Assembly: GCA_039191215.1 (NCBI GenBank)
Contig: JBCCXT010000012.1
Span: forward strand, 15,258-79,257
DNA: 64,000 nucleotides
From: HKCCE3408 sp039191215
Lineage (GTDB): Bacteria; Pseudomonadota; Alphaproteobacteria; Rhodobacterales; Rhodobacteraceae
Reading direction: 5' to 3'
Part shown: piece after piece, positions 1-8,594 of the stretch
Position numbering within the stretch: position 1 is the first letter of the stretch
How the letters are laid out: the number at the start of each line of letters is the position of its first letter
Position numbers and translations under genes: made by a program
The notes under the pieces: generated by a model
The model's database searches: none
Told to the model about the DNA's origin: nothing
The model's input: only the letters and a program-made list of their open reading frames with translations

Positions 1-133
1 CAAAAAGTGCCGCATGTTCTGGTGACAGCCTGTCCCGGATCGTATCGGTCACCAGCTCGAACGACCGCTGATAGGCGGTCCCAAGCGGCTTGAGGCCGGA
101 GGTCGACGTGGTGGCGATGCGCTTTGTCTGCAT
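1..133 (-). CDS. 5' end of an unrecognised gene, cut by the window edge
   Basis: An ATG at 133 opens a frame that stays open to the left edge (44 codons visible, beginning MQTKRIATTSTSGLKP). It lies 8 bases after the stop of the protease gene at 142-2001 on the same strand, so it is probably the third gene of that operon. The visible part has no signal peptide or membrane segment and I do not recognise the family. Confidence 0.6.
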   Translation of the reverse strand, partial: MQTKRIATTSTSGLKPLGTAYQRSFELVTDTIRDRLSPEHAALF

Positions 134-141
134 GATCGGTG

Positions 142-2001
142 TCAGTCTGCCCCCGGCGCAATCACTGCGGCGGGCGGAGCGATCGGCCGCAGAACCTCAG
201 GCGCGCACGGATTGGTCACGACATCGGCCCGCGTCCCGGTCTGGCCCAGAAAATCAAGCAGATCAGCGGTTGCAAGTGCGACGTTGAGATTGCGCAGATC
301 ACCCTGGCGGACAAATGTGTTTACACCGACGACCCGGCCACACATATCCACCAGCGGTCCACCGGAATTGCCCTGAGAGATCGGCGCGGAATGCACAACT
401 ACATTGGCAATCCCGGCCATCTCTTGCTCGGCATTCACGATACCTGAGGTGACCGTTAGCAACGGTGTGGCCGTCGCATCACCCGAGATGAGCGCCCGAT
501 AGGCCCCATCGGTTTCCAAAACATCGCCGGGATAGCCCGCGGCCACGACACTTTGCAGCCGCAGCGTCTCCTGCGGGCGGTAGATCTCGTAAAATGGCGC
601 GGCCGCGCCTGGCACGCGCAACAGGGCGTAATCCGAGCCTGTCTGCATGAACGGCCCTTGCGCGGCTACGAGCACACTTGCGCGGGCCTCGCCCAAGGCT
701 TCGTTGGTCACGTAAAGCGATCCTTCCGGCGCGCCCTCGACGACATGCTGGTTGGTCACCAAAAGCTCCGGCGAGATGAAAAAGCCCGATCCGGTGGAGC
801 CGCCCGGAAAGGCGGCCACGACCAGCGCGGTACGACGGTCAATCGCATCGAGAAGCGAGGCATCCTCCGGTGTGGCGCCATCCGGGACGACGCGTTCGAC
901 ATCAGGCGGCAATGCGGGCGTCGGATTGCCATCGGCCGGCGCGCCCGGCGCATCATCGGCGCTGGCCGGGTCTGGCGGCAGCAACCCTTCCACGGTCAGA
1001 CCATCGGGCAGCAGAAGCGTCCCATCGGCCCGGCAGCTTGCCCCATCAAGTGCTGCACGAAGCGCGTCGCGGCGCAGGATCAGTTCGGCATTGACCTCCG
1101 CCGCGACACGCGCGGCCTCCTCATCCAATTGGGCGTGGCGATCATCGATCTCGGGAAACAGGCGAGAGCCCGGGATCAGCAACCAGATCAGCGTTCCTAT
1201 GGCCAATAGAAGAAGCACAATCAGCGGGATAAGGCCTGCCGGGCGGCGGCGTACCGAGGCGCCGGGCTCTGCGCCATCACCAGCGGGCGGCGGCGGTGGC
1301 GGCGCGTCACCCCCACCGCTTCCTGACGCCCCGGAGCCAGGTTGAGCCGATCGCCCCCCCGCCACCGCACCCGCGGCCAGTCCGCCCGCGCCCGCAGCCG
1401 TCGCTGCCAGTGCCGCGCCGCTGCCTGACGCTGGGGCCTCATCTTGCGGCGCCGGGGCGCGGGCGAGGCTTTGCGCCGCCTGCCCCTCGGCGGTCAGTGC
1501 AGGGGCAGACGCCAGCGGCAGATACCGCGCCAAAGTGCGCTGGTATTGCGCCTGGCGCGCCGCATCGGAGCTTTCGGCCGGGCTGCTGATCATGCCCCAA
1601 TTGAGCATCACGGGCTGGCCATCGACAATCCAGATGTCGTCAAGCTTCGGCACATGCAGCGCCGCGCCCAACAACCGCCCACCATCGGGATCATCCAAGA
1701 GCGGCCGCAGGCCCGCCAAGCGCTGCGCCAACACCGCATCGACATCCGCCCGGGCGCGATCATCCAAGCGCGAGATCGGACCGCCAGTGCCCTCAAAATC
1801 AGTGTACCAAGAGACACTTGGCACGGCATTCTGATTGCCGCGGCTCAGCAACGGCTCGGCAAATAGGCGTCCTGCCTGGGCCCGACCGCGATCGGCCAGA
1901 AAGGCCTGCAAGGCGGGGTAGCTTTCCAGCGCAATTTGGTCGTCGAGCCGCAGGCATGCTTCCAAAACCACGCTGGTCTTCGTCAGAAAATGCGCCGCCA
2001 T
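142..2001 (-). CDS. Membrane-anchored trypsin-like serine protease
   Basis: A 619-residue protein in three parts. Residues 1-170 form a globular domain I do not recognise. Residues 180-250 are a low-complexity Ala/Gly/Pro linker with a run of six prolines, and a single membrane helix follows at about 255-277. The C-terminal half is an S1-type (trypsin/HtrA-like) protease domain with its triad visible: His419 in TNQHVVEG, Asp457 in GSDYALLRV and Ser546 in QGNSGGPL. No PDZ domain follows, unlike DegP. The N-terminal part is probably cytoplasmic and the protease periplasmic (inference from the single helix). Its ATG overlaps the TAA of the upstream gene (TAATG), so the two are translationally coupled. 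The substrate is unknown. Confidence 0.8.
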   Translation of the reverse strand: MAAHFLTKTSVVLEACLRLDDQIALESYPALQAFLADRGRAQAGRLFAEPLLSRGNQNAVPSVSWYTDFEGTGGPISRLDDRARADVDAVLAQRLAGLRPLLDDPDGGRLLGAALHVPKLDDIWIVDGQPVMLNWGMISSPAESSDAARQAQYQRTLARYLPLASAPALTAEGQAAQSLARAPAPQDEAPASGSGAALAATAAGAGGLAAGAVAGGRSAQPGSGASGSGGGDAPPPPPPAGDGAEPGASVRRRPAGLIPLIVLLLLAIGTLIWLLIPGSRLFPEIDDRHAQLDEEAARVAAEVNAELILRRDALRAALDGASCRADGTLLLPDGLTVEGLLPPDPASADDAPGAPADGNPTPALPPDVERVVPDGATPEDASLLDAIDRRTALVVAAFPGGSTGSGFFISPELLVTNQHVVEGAPEGSLYVTNEALGEARASVLVAAQGPFMQTGSDYALLRVPGAAAPFYEIYRPQETLRLQSVVAAGYPGDVLETDGAYRALISGDATATPLLTVTSGIVNAEQEMAGIANVVVHSAPISQGNSGGPLVDMCGRVVGVNTFVRQGDLRNLNVALATADLLDFLGQTGTRADVVTNPCAPEVLRPIAPPAAVIAPGAD

Positions 2002-2753
2002 TACGGACCTCCTGTGGCGCGCTGCAAGCGCACCTCATCGCGTGTGTCAACTTCAGGTTGAACGACCACACAATTGGCCGCGCCCTGACCATCGAGATTG
2101 CAGGTCAAATTGCGCCGGTAAATGAAAGTATCGTCAGAGCATTGCAGATTGCCCGGCTCAGCCACAACCAGGCCGCCACCGGCATTAAAGGAACCCGTCA
2201 CCGGCCCCGCACAAGTCACGGCACCGTCGCTTGATCGCATCTCCTCGCGGCCGCCCCCGTCTTGGGTAAAACACATCGTCCATTCGTTGAATTCAGTCAC
2301 GATCCCAGTTTGGTTGTTGCGGATACGGTAGTTGCTGTCGAGCGCCCAACACCCCTCCAAAACCGCGATGTCGCGATCATTCCACGCACGCTCATCGATC
2401 TCTGGTTGCGGTGGCGGCAAATCAAAGGTCGGTATCTCTGGCGGCGGGTAGACGGCTGTGCATTGCTGCGTGGCAAGCTCTGCCTCCAATGCAGCAATTT
2501 CGCGAATAAGCTGAGCGTTGGACTGCAAGATGGCGGCTTGCGCCTCTTCTGCGGCCAGTGCCGCAGGCGAGCGACAGAAATTCAACCAGCTGACCTGCGC
2601 AAATGCGCCCAGACCGCAAGCAACTAAAAGTGCGACGGCGACAGCGCCGGTTGCCACAACTAGTCCGAATGAAAATAACCAAGCCGACAAACGAATAAGC
2701 ACGCTAACCCCATTGCTGCGAAACCCATAATTTGAACTGAGCTTCCGACGCAT
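2001..2753 (-). CDS. Membrane-anchored protein with N-terminal helix and coiled coil, function unknown
   Basis: A 250-residue protein. After about 15 basic N-terminal residues comes a hydrophobic stretch (about 20-52) that can anchor it in the inner membrane, then an Ala/Glu/Leu-rich segment (about 65-98) likely to be a short coiled coil, then a Cys-containing C-terminal domain of about 120 residues. That domain holds ECW/GCWALDS-like and TMCFTQDG-like segments plus paired cysteines, which suggests an exported, disulfide-stabilised fold. It is first in the operon and overlaps the protease start by one base, so it may be a partner or regulator of that protease (inference). I do not recognise the family. 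Confidence 0.7.
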   Translation of the reverse strand: MRRKLSSNYGFRSNGVSVLIRLSAWLFSFGLVVATGAVAVALLVACGLGAFAQVSWLNFCRSPAALAAEEAQAAILQSNAQLIREIAALEAELATQQCTAVYPPPEIPTFDLPPPQPEIDERAWNDRDIAVLEGCWALDSNYRIRNNQTGIVTEFNEWTMCFTQDGGGREEMRSSDGAVTCAGPVTGSFNAGGGLVVAEPGNLQCSDDTFIYRRNLTCNLDGQGAANCVVVQPEVDTRDEVRLQRATGGP

Positions 2754-2842
2754 AGCTTATGCAGGGAGTGGTTGGAATCGCCAGCCCTTTTCTTGACAAT
2801 CCGTTTTCTTGTGCAGCGCGATTGTAAGGTCGTCCGCGCAAT

Positions 2843-2856
2843 CGCCAGCGCTGGCG
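2843..2856. promoter_or_regulatory. 14-bp perfect palindrome in a divergent promoter region
   Basis: CGCCAGCGCTGGCG reads the same on both strands. It sits in the 223-bp gap between the leftward membrane-protein/protease operon (start 2753) and the rightward secreted-protein gene (start 2977), so it could be an operator serving both. A GC-rich palindrome of this size can also occur by chance, and I cannot name a regulator. Confidence 0.35.
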
Positions 2857-2976
2857 GTGCAATGGGCTGGCTTGGGAAACAATAAATTCTGCGGGCGCCC
2901 GCTTGTTTGCTTTGAACCGGCGAGGGAATCGTTCTAATTTTGAAACAAGTTGTTCACTTTTCTGGGGGATTTTCTC

Positions 2977-4257
2977 GTGTTTCGATCAATTGTCTCAGCC
3001 TTTTTTGCGGCGCTTCTTCTGCAGATGCCAGCACAGCGTGCGCAGGCGGACCTGCACCAGTTTGTCATCGGCGGGGGCGCTATTTTGTGCGCCGCTGGCG
3101 TGATCTGCAATCCACGCGGCGGCGGTGGTGGGGGCGGCGGCGGCGGCGGCGGCGGTGGCGGCAGTGTCTGCGGAGAACAATGCCAGGCCAACGTCGAAGC
3201 ACAGCGCGCACTTGATTACTTTGGCTACAATCCAGGCGGCGCGGACGGCGTCTGGGGGCCCAATTCCCGCCGTGCAACCAGCGCGTTTGAAGGTGAGATG
3301 GGCTTTTTCCCGGTCGACGGCGCGCTTACCGATGCAGAGCGGGCGTTTTTGGTGTCCAGCTACCAGCGCGCACAATCGGGCTATTACGGGCCGCATCAGA
3401 ACGCCTATGTGACGGGCGGCACTCGCGGCTTGCTGCGGTCGTTCAACGATGAGCGTTTGGGCCGCTTTAATCCGTCCGGCACGCAACCTCAGGTTCCCGA
3501 TACCGCCGTCGCGCCGCCGGCCCCCCAGACGACAATCGTTGAGGAAGCGGCCGACGAATCCTTTACCGGTTTTGCGCCTACGACTGCGGGCAACTCGATG
3601 CGCAGCTACTGCACCGAGACGCAGCAGATCGCGATTGCCTCTGGCGGCAATATCAGCGCCGTCACCCCACAAAATGCGCAACAGGCCTTAAGTGAACAAT
3701 TCTGCCTGGCGCGCGATTATTCGACCCGCCAGGGCCAGCAGATCATCTCTGGCTTGTCCGGTGTCACCGCGGCTGATGTGGAGCGCATTTGTTCGGACCT
3801 TGCCCGGTCGCTTGAAGCCCCGATCGCCAGTTTGGCGACCGCATCGCGGGCACAAGTGATCCAGGACGTGCTGTCAGCGGCTGCCAATATCAGCGCCGAC
3901 CGGATGCTTGCGACGGGCCAGATTTGCCTAAGCGCTGGTTATGATCTGGACCGCGGCGATATCGCAACGGCGGGCGCACTTTTGGGAGCTGCGACCGGGC
4001 AGGCAAGCTACAGCGAAGTTGTGGCGCACCACCTGCGTTCGGGCTTTGGCGTGGCGGCAAATCCCGCCCAGGCGCAGACCTGGTATGCCGAGACGCTGGC
4101 CCAGTTCGATGCGGGCGCTCCGGCCATGATCCTGCCGAACCAATCAGCGCAACGCGTGTCGATCTTGCGCGGCGCGACCTCCATCGGCGTGGCATCTCCG
4201 ACGACAGACCAGGTTGTAACACCGTCAACAACGCTGCCTACATTCAATCTCGATTGA
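2977..4257 (+). CDS. Secreted glycine-rich protein with peptidoglycan-binding-like repeat
   Basis: I chose the GTG at 2977 because a GGGGG ribosome-binding site lies about 9 bases upstream and it gives a clean signal peptide (MFRSIVSAFF to about residue 24, AQA cleavage). The mature 426-residue precursor has an uninterrupted run of 15 glycines after residue 47. A segment resembling PG_binding_1 follows (about residues 68-115: an Ala/Leu helix, then YNPGGADGVWGPNSRRATSA). The C-terminal 250 residues are Ala-rich and helical with a few cysteines and no family I recognise. A periplasmic or cell-wall-associated role is likely. The gene ends just before a strong terminator and is monocistronic. 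Confidence 0.7.
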   Translation: MFRSIVSAFFAALLLQMPAQRAQADLHQFVIGGGAILCAAGVICNPRGGGGGGGGGGGGGGGSVCGEQCQANVEAQRALDYFGYNPGGADGVWGPNSRRATSAFEGEMGFFPVDGALTDAERAFLVSSYQRAQSGYYGPHQNAYVTGGTRGLLRSFNDERLGRFNPSGTQPQVPDTAVAPPAPQTTIVEEAADESFTGFAPTTAGNSMRSYCTETQQIAIASGGNISAVTPQNAQQALSEQFCLARDYSTRQGQQIISGLSGVTAADVERICSDLARSLEAPIASLATASRAQVIQDVLSAAANISADRMLATGQICLSAGYDLDRGDIATAGALLGAATGQASYSEVVAHHLRSGFGVAANPAQAQTWYAETLAQFDAGAPAMILPNQSAQRVSILRGATSIGVASPTTDQVVTPSTTLPTFNLD

Positions 4258-4277
4258 TCGGGGAAGTAGGATGTAAA

Positions 4278-4304
4278 GGGCGCTCGCTTGGGCGCCCTTT
4301 TTTT
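4278..4304 (+). terminator. Rho-independent terminator
   Basis: GGGCGC and GCGCCC form a 6-bp stem around an 8-base loop, followed directly by seven T residues. It lies 20 bases after the stop of the secreted glycine-rich protein gene. Confidence 0.9.
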
Positions 4305-4492
4305 ATGTCTTGAGGCGCACGCACTGGCCTACACACAAACGCTAGACGCCGTGCTCGTGGAAGATGAAAGCTTAAGATGACAGCGGCCTCGCTGAACGGG
4401 TCACGCAAAACAAGGTGGCTTATCCACCCAGATAGCGGCGAAATCTGGATGAGCGGCCGACCAGCAACTGTCTGGCGGCATCGAAACGGAAG

Positions 4493-4909
4493 ATGAGAAA
4501 ACACTTGAAGTCTCACTTCGCGAAAGTTGCGCTGCTTTGTGCAAGTGTCTTTGTCGCTGCGCCAACACCTTTTAGCGCAACGCCAATGGTAACAAATGTG
4601 TCTGGAGTTGCTGAGATTGCGTTGGCTGAGATTCCAGGAGAAGCCTGGGAAACCGCGTGCTTTGCGCCCGCCTATCATAGTCTCAATCGATCCAGGTTCG
4701 ACGTAGGTTCTTCCTCGTGTTGGCGCGGAACCGAGATACCGGATCAATGGACCTATCTGACGTTCTTTTCTCAACACGGGTGATGCGAACGCTACCGCTT
4801 CCAAGCTGATTTCCTTGTTCCCAGCGGAGCCGATTACCGCTGTTTTCCAAACGATGAGAGCGAGGACATTCAAATCACGATTTCAGAGGGCGTCTTGCGA
4901 CTTCGCTAG
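4493..4909 (+). pseudogene. Small secreted-protein gene interrupted by an in-frame TGA
   Basis: The ATG at 4493 opens a 96-codon frame with a good signal peptide (MRKHLKSHFAKVALLCASVF, Ala-rich cleavage region near residue 30). It ends at TGA 4781-4783. The same frame then continues with protein-like composition for 41 codons (CERYRFQADFLVPSGADYRC and on) to TAG at 4907. The whole would be a 138-codon Cys-containing exported protein with codon 97 as TGA. A single TGG-to-TGA change would explain it, so I call it a nonsense-interrupted gene. A genuine 96-aa protein, a sequencing error, or (much less likely) selenocysteine are alternatives. Family not recognised; no good ribosome-binding site is obvious. 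Confidence 0.45.
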
Positions 4910-5013
4910 TATTCGAATTCCATTCACAGCCTTCTCGATCAGCCTTACTTCAGTCAAGAATGCCGCCTTCATCTCTTGGCCCGCATGGCGTTTCTGTCCT
5001 GTGATGATTTAGG

Positions 5014-5070
5014 ACACCGGGCTGCTATGCCTTGGTACCGTTGTGCCATGTGGCGAACCGCGCCCGGTGT
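5014..5070. repeat. 9-bp inverted repeat just past the LysR stop
   Basis: ACACCGGGC at 5014-5022 pairs with GCCCGGTGT at 5062-5070, with 39 bases between. It begins 3 bases beyond the stop of the leftward LysR gene. There is no T-run, so it may be a 3' stabilising structure rather than an intrinsic terminator. Confidence 0.4.
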
Positions 5071-5072
5071 GA

Positions 5073-5999
5073 TCACTCTTTGACATCGCTGCCCGAAAGA
5101 ATTGCCGGTAGGAGCGCCTCGGCGAGCGTGGCGACAGCGTCGACACGGGCGATGCGCCTCGACCCAGGTCGGTATGTCAAAAAAACCGAATAGCGTCGCG
5201 AGACGTGGCCTTGCAGGCAGCGCGTTAGTCGACCATCAGCCAAGGGTTCTTTGAGCATGAATTCCGGCAGGTATGCAAAGCCGCGACCGGCAACGGCAAG
5301 ATCGAATAAAACCGCAAAACTACGTGTCGCAAATGGGCCGTCCACGTTGATCTTCGCCGCGCCCTGCGGTGATCGGAAAGTCCAGCTAGACGCGGCCATA
5401 TCGTTGCGAAACATCAAACAGGGCTGATCGGCGAGGTCTTCCGGTGTGCCAAGCGCGGCCTCTTGTGCCAAGCCTGGAGCGGCCACCAGGAAGCAGCGAA
5501 AACTTCCCAATTCTCTCGCCACCAGTCGGTCGTCATCGAAGGTGCCGATGCGAAAGGCCAGATCTGTGCTTGGATCCTGCATGTCTTCGAAATCATAGGC
5601 CGCTCGCATCACCAATGTCAGATCGGGATATCGCGCCTGGACCGCGGGAAGAAGAGTGGCCGCAATGACTGATCCGAACTCAGCAGTGGCTGCGAAATTG
5701 ACCTGGCCCGAAACCTCGCCGCTTTCTTCGCGCGCGATGTCGTCGAGCAGATCGATGTCGGCCAGAATGGATCTAATGCGCTGACTGAGGCGGAGGCCCG
5801 CAGGCGTCAGCATGACTGATCGCCCGCTGCGCTCGACCAGTTTCACGCCGAAATGGTCTTCCAAGCGCGAGATGTGCCGGCTGATCCCTGACTTTGCCAT
5901 GTTAAGATGCTCGGCGGCGGCACTGATCCCGCCGCAGCGTGCCACGGCATGAAAACTGACCAGGGCCGGCATTCCAATTGTTCTAATAAGCGCAACCAT
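5073..5999 (-). CDS. LysR-family transcriptional regulator
   Basis: A 308-residue protein with a typical LysR winged helix-turn-helix at about residues 10-70 (AAAEHLNMAKSGISRHISRL) and a periplasmic-binding-protein-like effector domain from about residue 95. It matches the common LysR subgroup with GEVSGQV- and DLAFRIG-like segments. The gene is divergent from a short-chain dehydrogenase pair across a 97-base gap, the usual arrangement for a LysR protein and its targets. It probably controls those dehydrogenases and itself. The inducer cannot be read from the sequence. Confidence 0.9.
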   Translation of the reverse strand: MVALIRTIGMPALVSFHAVARCGGISAAAEHLNMAKSGISRHISRLEDHFGVKLVERSGRSVMLTPAGLRLSQRIRSILADIDLLDDIAREESGEVSGQVNFAATAEFGSVIAATLLPAVQARYPDLTLVMRAAYDFEDMQDPSTDLAFRIGTFDDDRLVARELGSFRCFLVAAPGLAQEAALGTPEDLADQPCLMFRNDMAASSWTFRSPQGAAKINVDGPFATRSFAVLFDLAVAGRGFAYLPEFMLKEPLADGRLTRCLQGHVSRRYSVFLTYRPGSRRIARVDAVATLAEALLPAILSGSDVKE

Positions 6000-6096
6000 C
6001 GGTTCAGATCAATATATCTGTTGCCTTAGATTGGCAACGACTAGCTTGCGATCATCGCAACTGACCCGCCGAGGGTCGCAAACTGGAGAAATCGAC

Positions 6097-6981
6097 ATGA
6101 ACATCCTTGTCACAGGAGCCAGCAGCGGATTTGGCAAACTGATCGTGGCCGACCTGATCGCGGCCGGGCATCGCGTCGCAGGGACCGCGCGCGATCCGCA
6201 AGGTCGCAACAGCGATGCCGCGCAAACGCTCCGCAAAATGGGGGCTGAGGTCGTCGATATCGACGTGACCGATGAGGCCTCGGTCGCAGCAGGTGTCGCA
6301 TCCGTCGAGACGTTGCTTGGCGGCATCGATGTGCTGGTAAACAACGCCGGTGCCGGAGCGCTTGGCCTACAGGAGAATTTCTCAGGCGAAGACTTTCAGC
6401 GCGTTTTCGACGTCAATGTCTTTGGCGTCCAGCGGATGATCCGCGCCGTTCTGCCGAATATGCGGGCGCGGCGATCCGGGCTGATCTTGAATGTCAGCAG
6501 CCTTCTTGGTCGCGTGACCGTTCCTTTCCTTGGCCCCTACAATGCCGCAAAATGGGCCGTCGAGGCGCTGAGCGAGAACTATCGGTGGGAGCTGAGCCAG
6601 TTCGGCGTCGACGTCGCCGTGATTGAGCCGGGCGGTTTTGCGACCAATTTCTTCGCCAATCTGATCACTCCGTCGTCGCGCGACCGGGATGCAGGCTATG
6701 GCGAATTGGCCGGTGCGCCTGATGCCATGCTTGAGAGCATGGGCGCCTCGCTTGCGGCCAATCCGTTGCAGGTCCCGCAAATCGTTTCGGATGCAGTTTT
6801 GAAGGTGATCCACACCGCACCCGGCAACCGCAAGTTCCGCAACGAGGTGGACAAAAGCGGCATGGCCGAACCCATCATCCCGATGAACCTGCAAGCGGAG
6901 GAGGCGACAGAGGCCCTCTTCACGGCCTTCGGAATGGAGGGCATGATGACGCTCAACACAGAAGTGGCCGGCGCGGCCTGA
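6097..6981 (+). CDS. Short-chain dehydrogenase/reductase (SDR), classical type
   Basis: The ATG at 6097 is chosen over upstream in-frame starts because GGAGAAA lies 7 bases before it and the protein then begins directly with the first strand (MNILVTGASSGFG). The 294-residue product has the nucleotide-binding motif TGASSGFG (residues 6-13), NNAG (82-85), the catalytic Ser134/135 and the Tyr148-x3-Lys152 pair (YNAAK). It is an NAD(P)-dependent oxidoreductase, probably cytoplasmic. The substrate is unknown; the family includes many alcohol, keto-acyl and sugar dehydrogenases. It is the first gene of a pair with the SDR at 7051 and is divergent from the LysR regulator. Confidence 0.9.
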   Translation: MNILVTGASSGFGKLIVADLIAAGHRVAGTARDPQGRNSDAAQTLRKMGAEVVDIDVTDEASVAAGVASVETLLGGIDVLVNNAGAGALGLQENFSGEDFQRVFDVNVFGVQRMIRAVLPNMRARRSGLILNVSSLLGRVTVPFLGPYNAAKWAVEALSENYRWELSQFGVDVAVIEPGGFATNFFANLITPSSRDRDAGYGELAGAPDAMLESMGASLAANPLQVPQIVSDAVLKVIHTAPGNRKFRNEVDKSGMAEPIIPMNLQAEEATEALFTAFGMEGMMTLNTEVAGAA

Positions 6982-7050
6982 CATACGCGGCAGGCCCGCC
7001 GTCCCGCCCGGGCCTGCCGACGCCATTTGCCCAAGGAAAAGACCGATCCC

Positions 7051-7887
7051 ATGACCCACCCCGCATTAACCGCTCAATCCGTTGCCGTGATCACCGGCGC
7101 GGCCTCCGGCATTGGCCTTGCATCCGCAAAGAAATTTGCCGGGCTTGGCATGCATCTGGTCATGCTTGACCGGAACATAGACAGGCTTTCCGCCGAAGCC
7201 GAGGCCCTGCGGGCGGCCGGGGCCACTGAGATCATGACGGCCGAAATCGATGTCAGCGATCGGGTGCAGATGGAAACGCTCGAAAAACAGGTGGCCGACC
7301 GCTTTGGCGGGGCAGACATTCTGATGAACAATGCGGGCATCGGAGGCAAATCCTCGACGATCGGAGCCGATGAGCCCTGGGAGGCGATGCTTGGCGTCAA
7401 TCTTTGGGGTCCGATCCATGGCACCCAAGTGTTCGCGCCGCGGATGATCGCGCGCGGCAGGCCGGGTGCGATCATCAATACCGGCTCAAAACAGGGGATC
7501 ACGACACCGCCAGGAAACCCGGCCTACAACGTATCGAAGGCTGGACTAAAGGCCTTCACCGAGGCGCTTGCGCATGAGCTCCGGACTGGCGAAGGCCACC
7601 GGATCACGGCGCATTTGCTGGTGCCGGGTTTTGTCCATACCGCCATGATCGGCGCGCCTGCGAAACCTGCCGCGGCGTGGACTGCCGAGCAAACCGTCGA
7701 CTTTTTCATCGAGAGCGTGAACCGAGGAGATTTCTACATCTTATGCCCCGATAACGACGTCTCGCGCGATATTGACGAAAAACGCATCGCTTGGAGTGTG
7801 GGAGACGTGATCGAAAACCGCCCCGCACTGAGCCGGTGGCATACAGACTACAAGGCGGCCTTCGAGCGCTTCATGGGGGAAAACTAA
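7051..7887 (+). CDS. Short-chain dehydrogenase/reductase (SDR), second of pair
   Basis: A 278-residue classical SDR: TGAASGIG at residues 15-22, NNAG at 93-96, catalytic Ser146, Tyr159 and Lys163 (YNVSK). The ATG at 7051 is preferred; an in-frame TTG at 7027 would add eight residues but places AAGGAAA inside the gene. It follows the first SDR by 69 bases on the same strand and is probably co-transcribed under the LysR protein. The two proteins are only distantly similar, so they may act on successive substrates rather than being duplicates. No specific substrate can be assigned. Confidence 0.88.
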   Translation: MTHPALTAQSVAVITGAASGIGLASAKKFAGLGMHLVMLDRNIDRLSAEAEALRAAGATEIMTAEIDVSDRVQMETLEKQVADRFGGADILMNNAGIGGKSSTIGADEPWEAMLGVNLWGPIHGTQVFAPRMIARGRPGAIINTGSKQGITTPPGNPAYNVSKAGLKAFTEALAHELRTGEGHRITAHLLVPGFVHTAMIGAPAKPAAAWTAEQTVDFFIESVNRGDFYILCPDNDVSRDIDEKRIAWSVGDVIENRPALSRWHTDYKAAFERFMGEN

Positions 7888-8112
7888 AGCATCGAGTGAA
7901 AGGTGTGTCGTGAGTTGAGACGGGTCGAACAGTGAATTTCAGCGCCGAAGCGGGCCGTTGCCACAACTGCCTCTTTTGCCGGGTTGTAGGCGCGCGGCTG
8001 CAGTGTTTTGCATGCATCCGATGAGGTGACGTGCACAGACGCTCCATTGCGCCGTGACGGTCTGACGTCAGACACGCCGCGAGGCGATCCGGTTCACTGT
8101 TCAAGGCTCGAT

Positions 8113-8290
8113 GAGGTGCCCCTAGTTTCCTAGACACCTGCCTTTTTCAGTTTGAGCTGTCTGATTTCGAAGTCAACGGGCGACAGCATGCCCTTCTTCG
8201 TGTGTTTGAGCATTGGGTTGTAGAACAGCTCGATGACCTCAAAGATATCCAGCCGCGCCTCAGGTCCGCCAGACAGATAAGTGTCTTCGC
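8113..8290 (-). mobile_element. 3' remnant of an IS3-family insertion sequence
   Basis: On the minus strand, about 8260 down to a TAG at 8131 encodes the C-terminus of an IS3-type OrfB transposase (EARLDIFEVIELFYNP, then GMLSPVDFE). This is the conserved end of the integrase domain after the catalytic Glu. Just outside it, 8113-8137 (starting TGAGGTGCCCC) looks like a terminal inverted repeat. The rest of the transposase and the other end are missing: above about 8290 the frame no longer resembles transposase. It is a dead fragment. The flanking 7888-8112 holds nothing I recognise. Confidence 0.75.
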
Positions 8291-8594
8291 CATCGCCCGG
8301 ATTTGAGGACTACCCGCGGGCGTGCGGGCTCAAGTCGCGTTGGATAGCAACCCGTGACGCGCCCAAACCAGATGTAGAATTGAGCTTTTGAACCGGTGGC
8401 ATGTCGACCATCCATGTAAACGGCACTGAACCATGACGGGGCTATTGCGGCACTCCCCGCGCCGAGCGGACGGGCCTTTCGCATTATAGCTGGTGGGCCG
8501 CGTTCGAAGCTCCTTCCGACGACGAGTAACACCGGATATGCGCCGGGATCGTCCTGTGCTGGACGGCACCGTCCGAAGCGGATAGGCCGGAAGT
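8291..8594. other. Gene-free stretch, nothing recognised
   Basis: Between the IS3 remnant and the MFS transporter start. Open frames are present on the minus strand but have no ribosome-binding sites or recognisable motifs. It may be decayed accessory DNA left by the same insertion event, and the transporter promoter must lie here or within the remnant. Confidence 0.4.

Noticed and set aside
4781..4783. Selenocysteine at the in-frame TGA
   Set aside because: No convincing bacterial SECIS hairpin lies at the required distance; I see only weak 4-5 bp arms. A TGG-to-TGA change is simpler.
4244..4873. A 209-codon minus-strand frame across the interrupted secreted-protein gene
   Set aside because: It starts without a ribosome-binding site, has no recognisable motif, and runs through a strong terminator hairpin.
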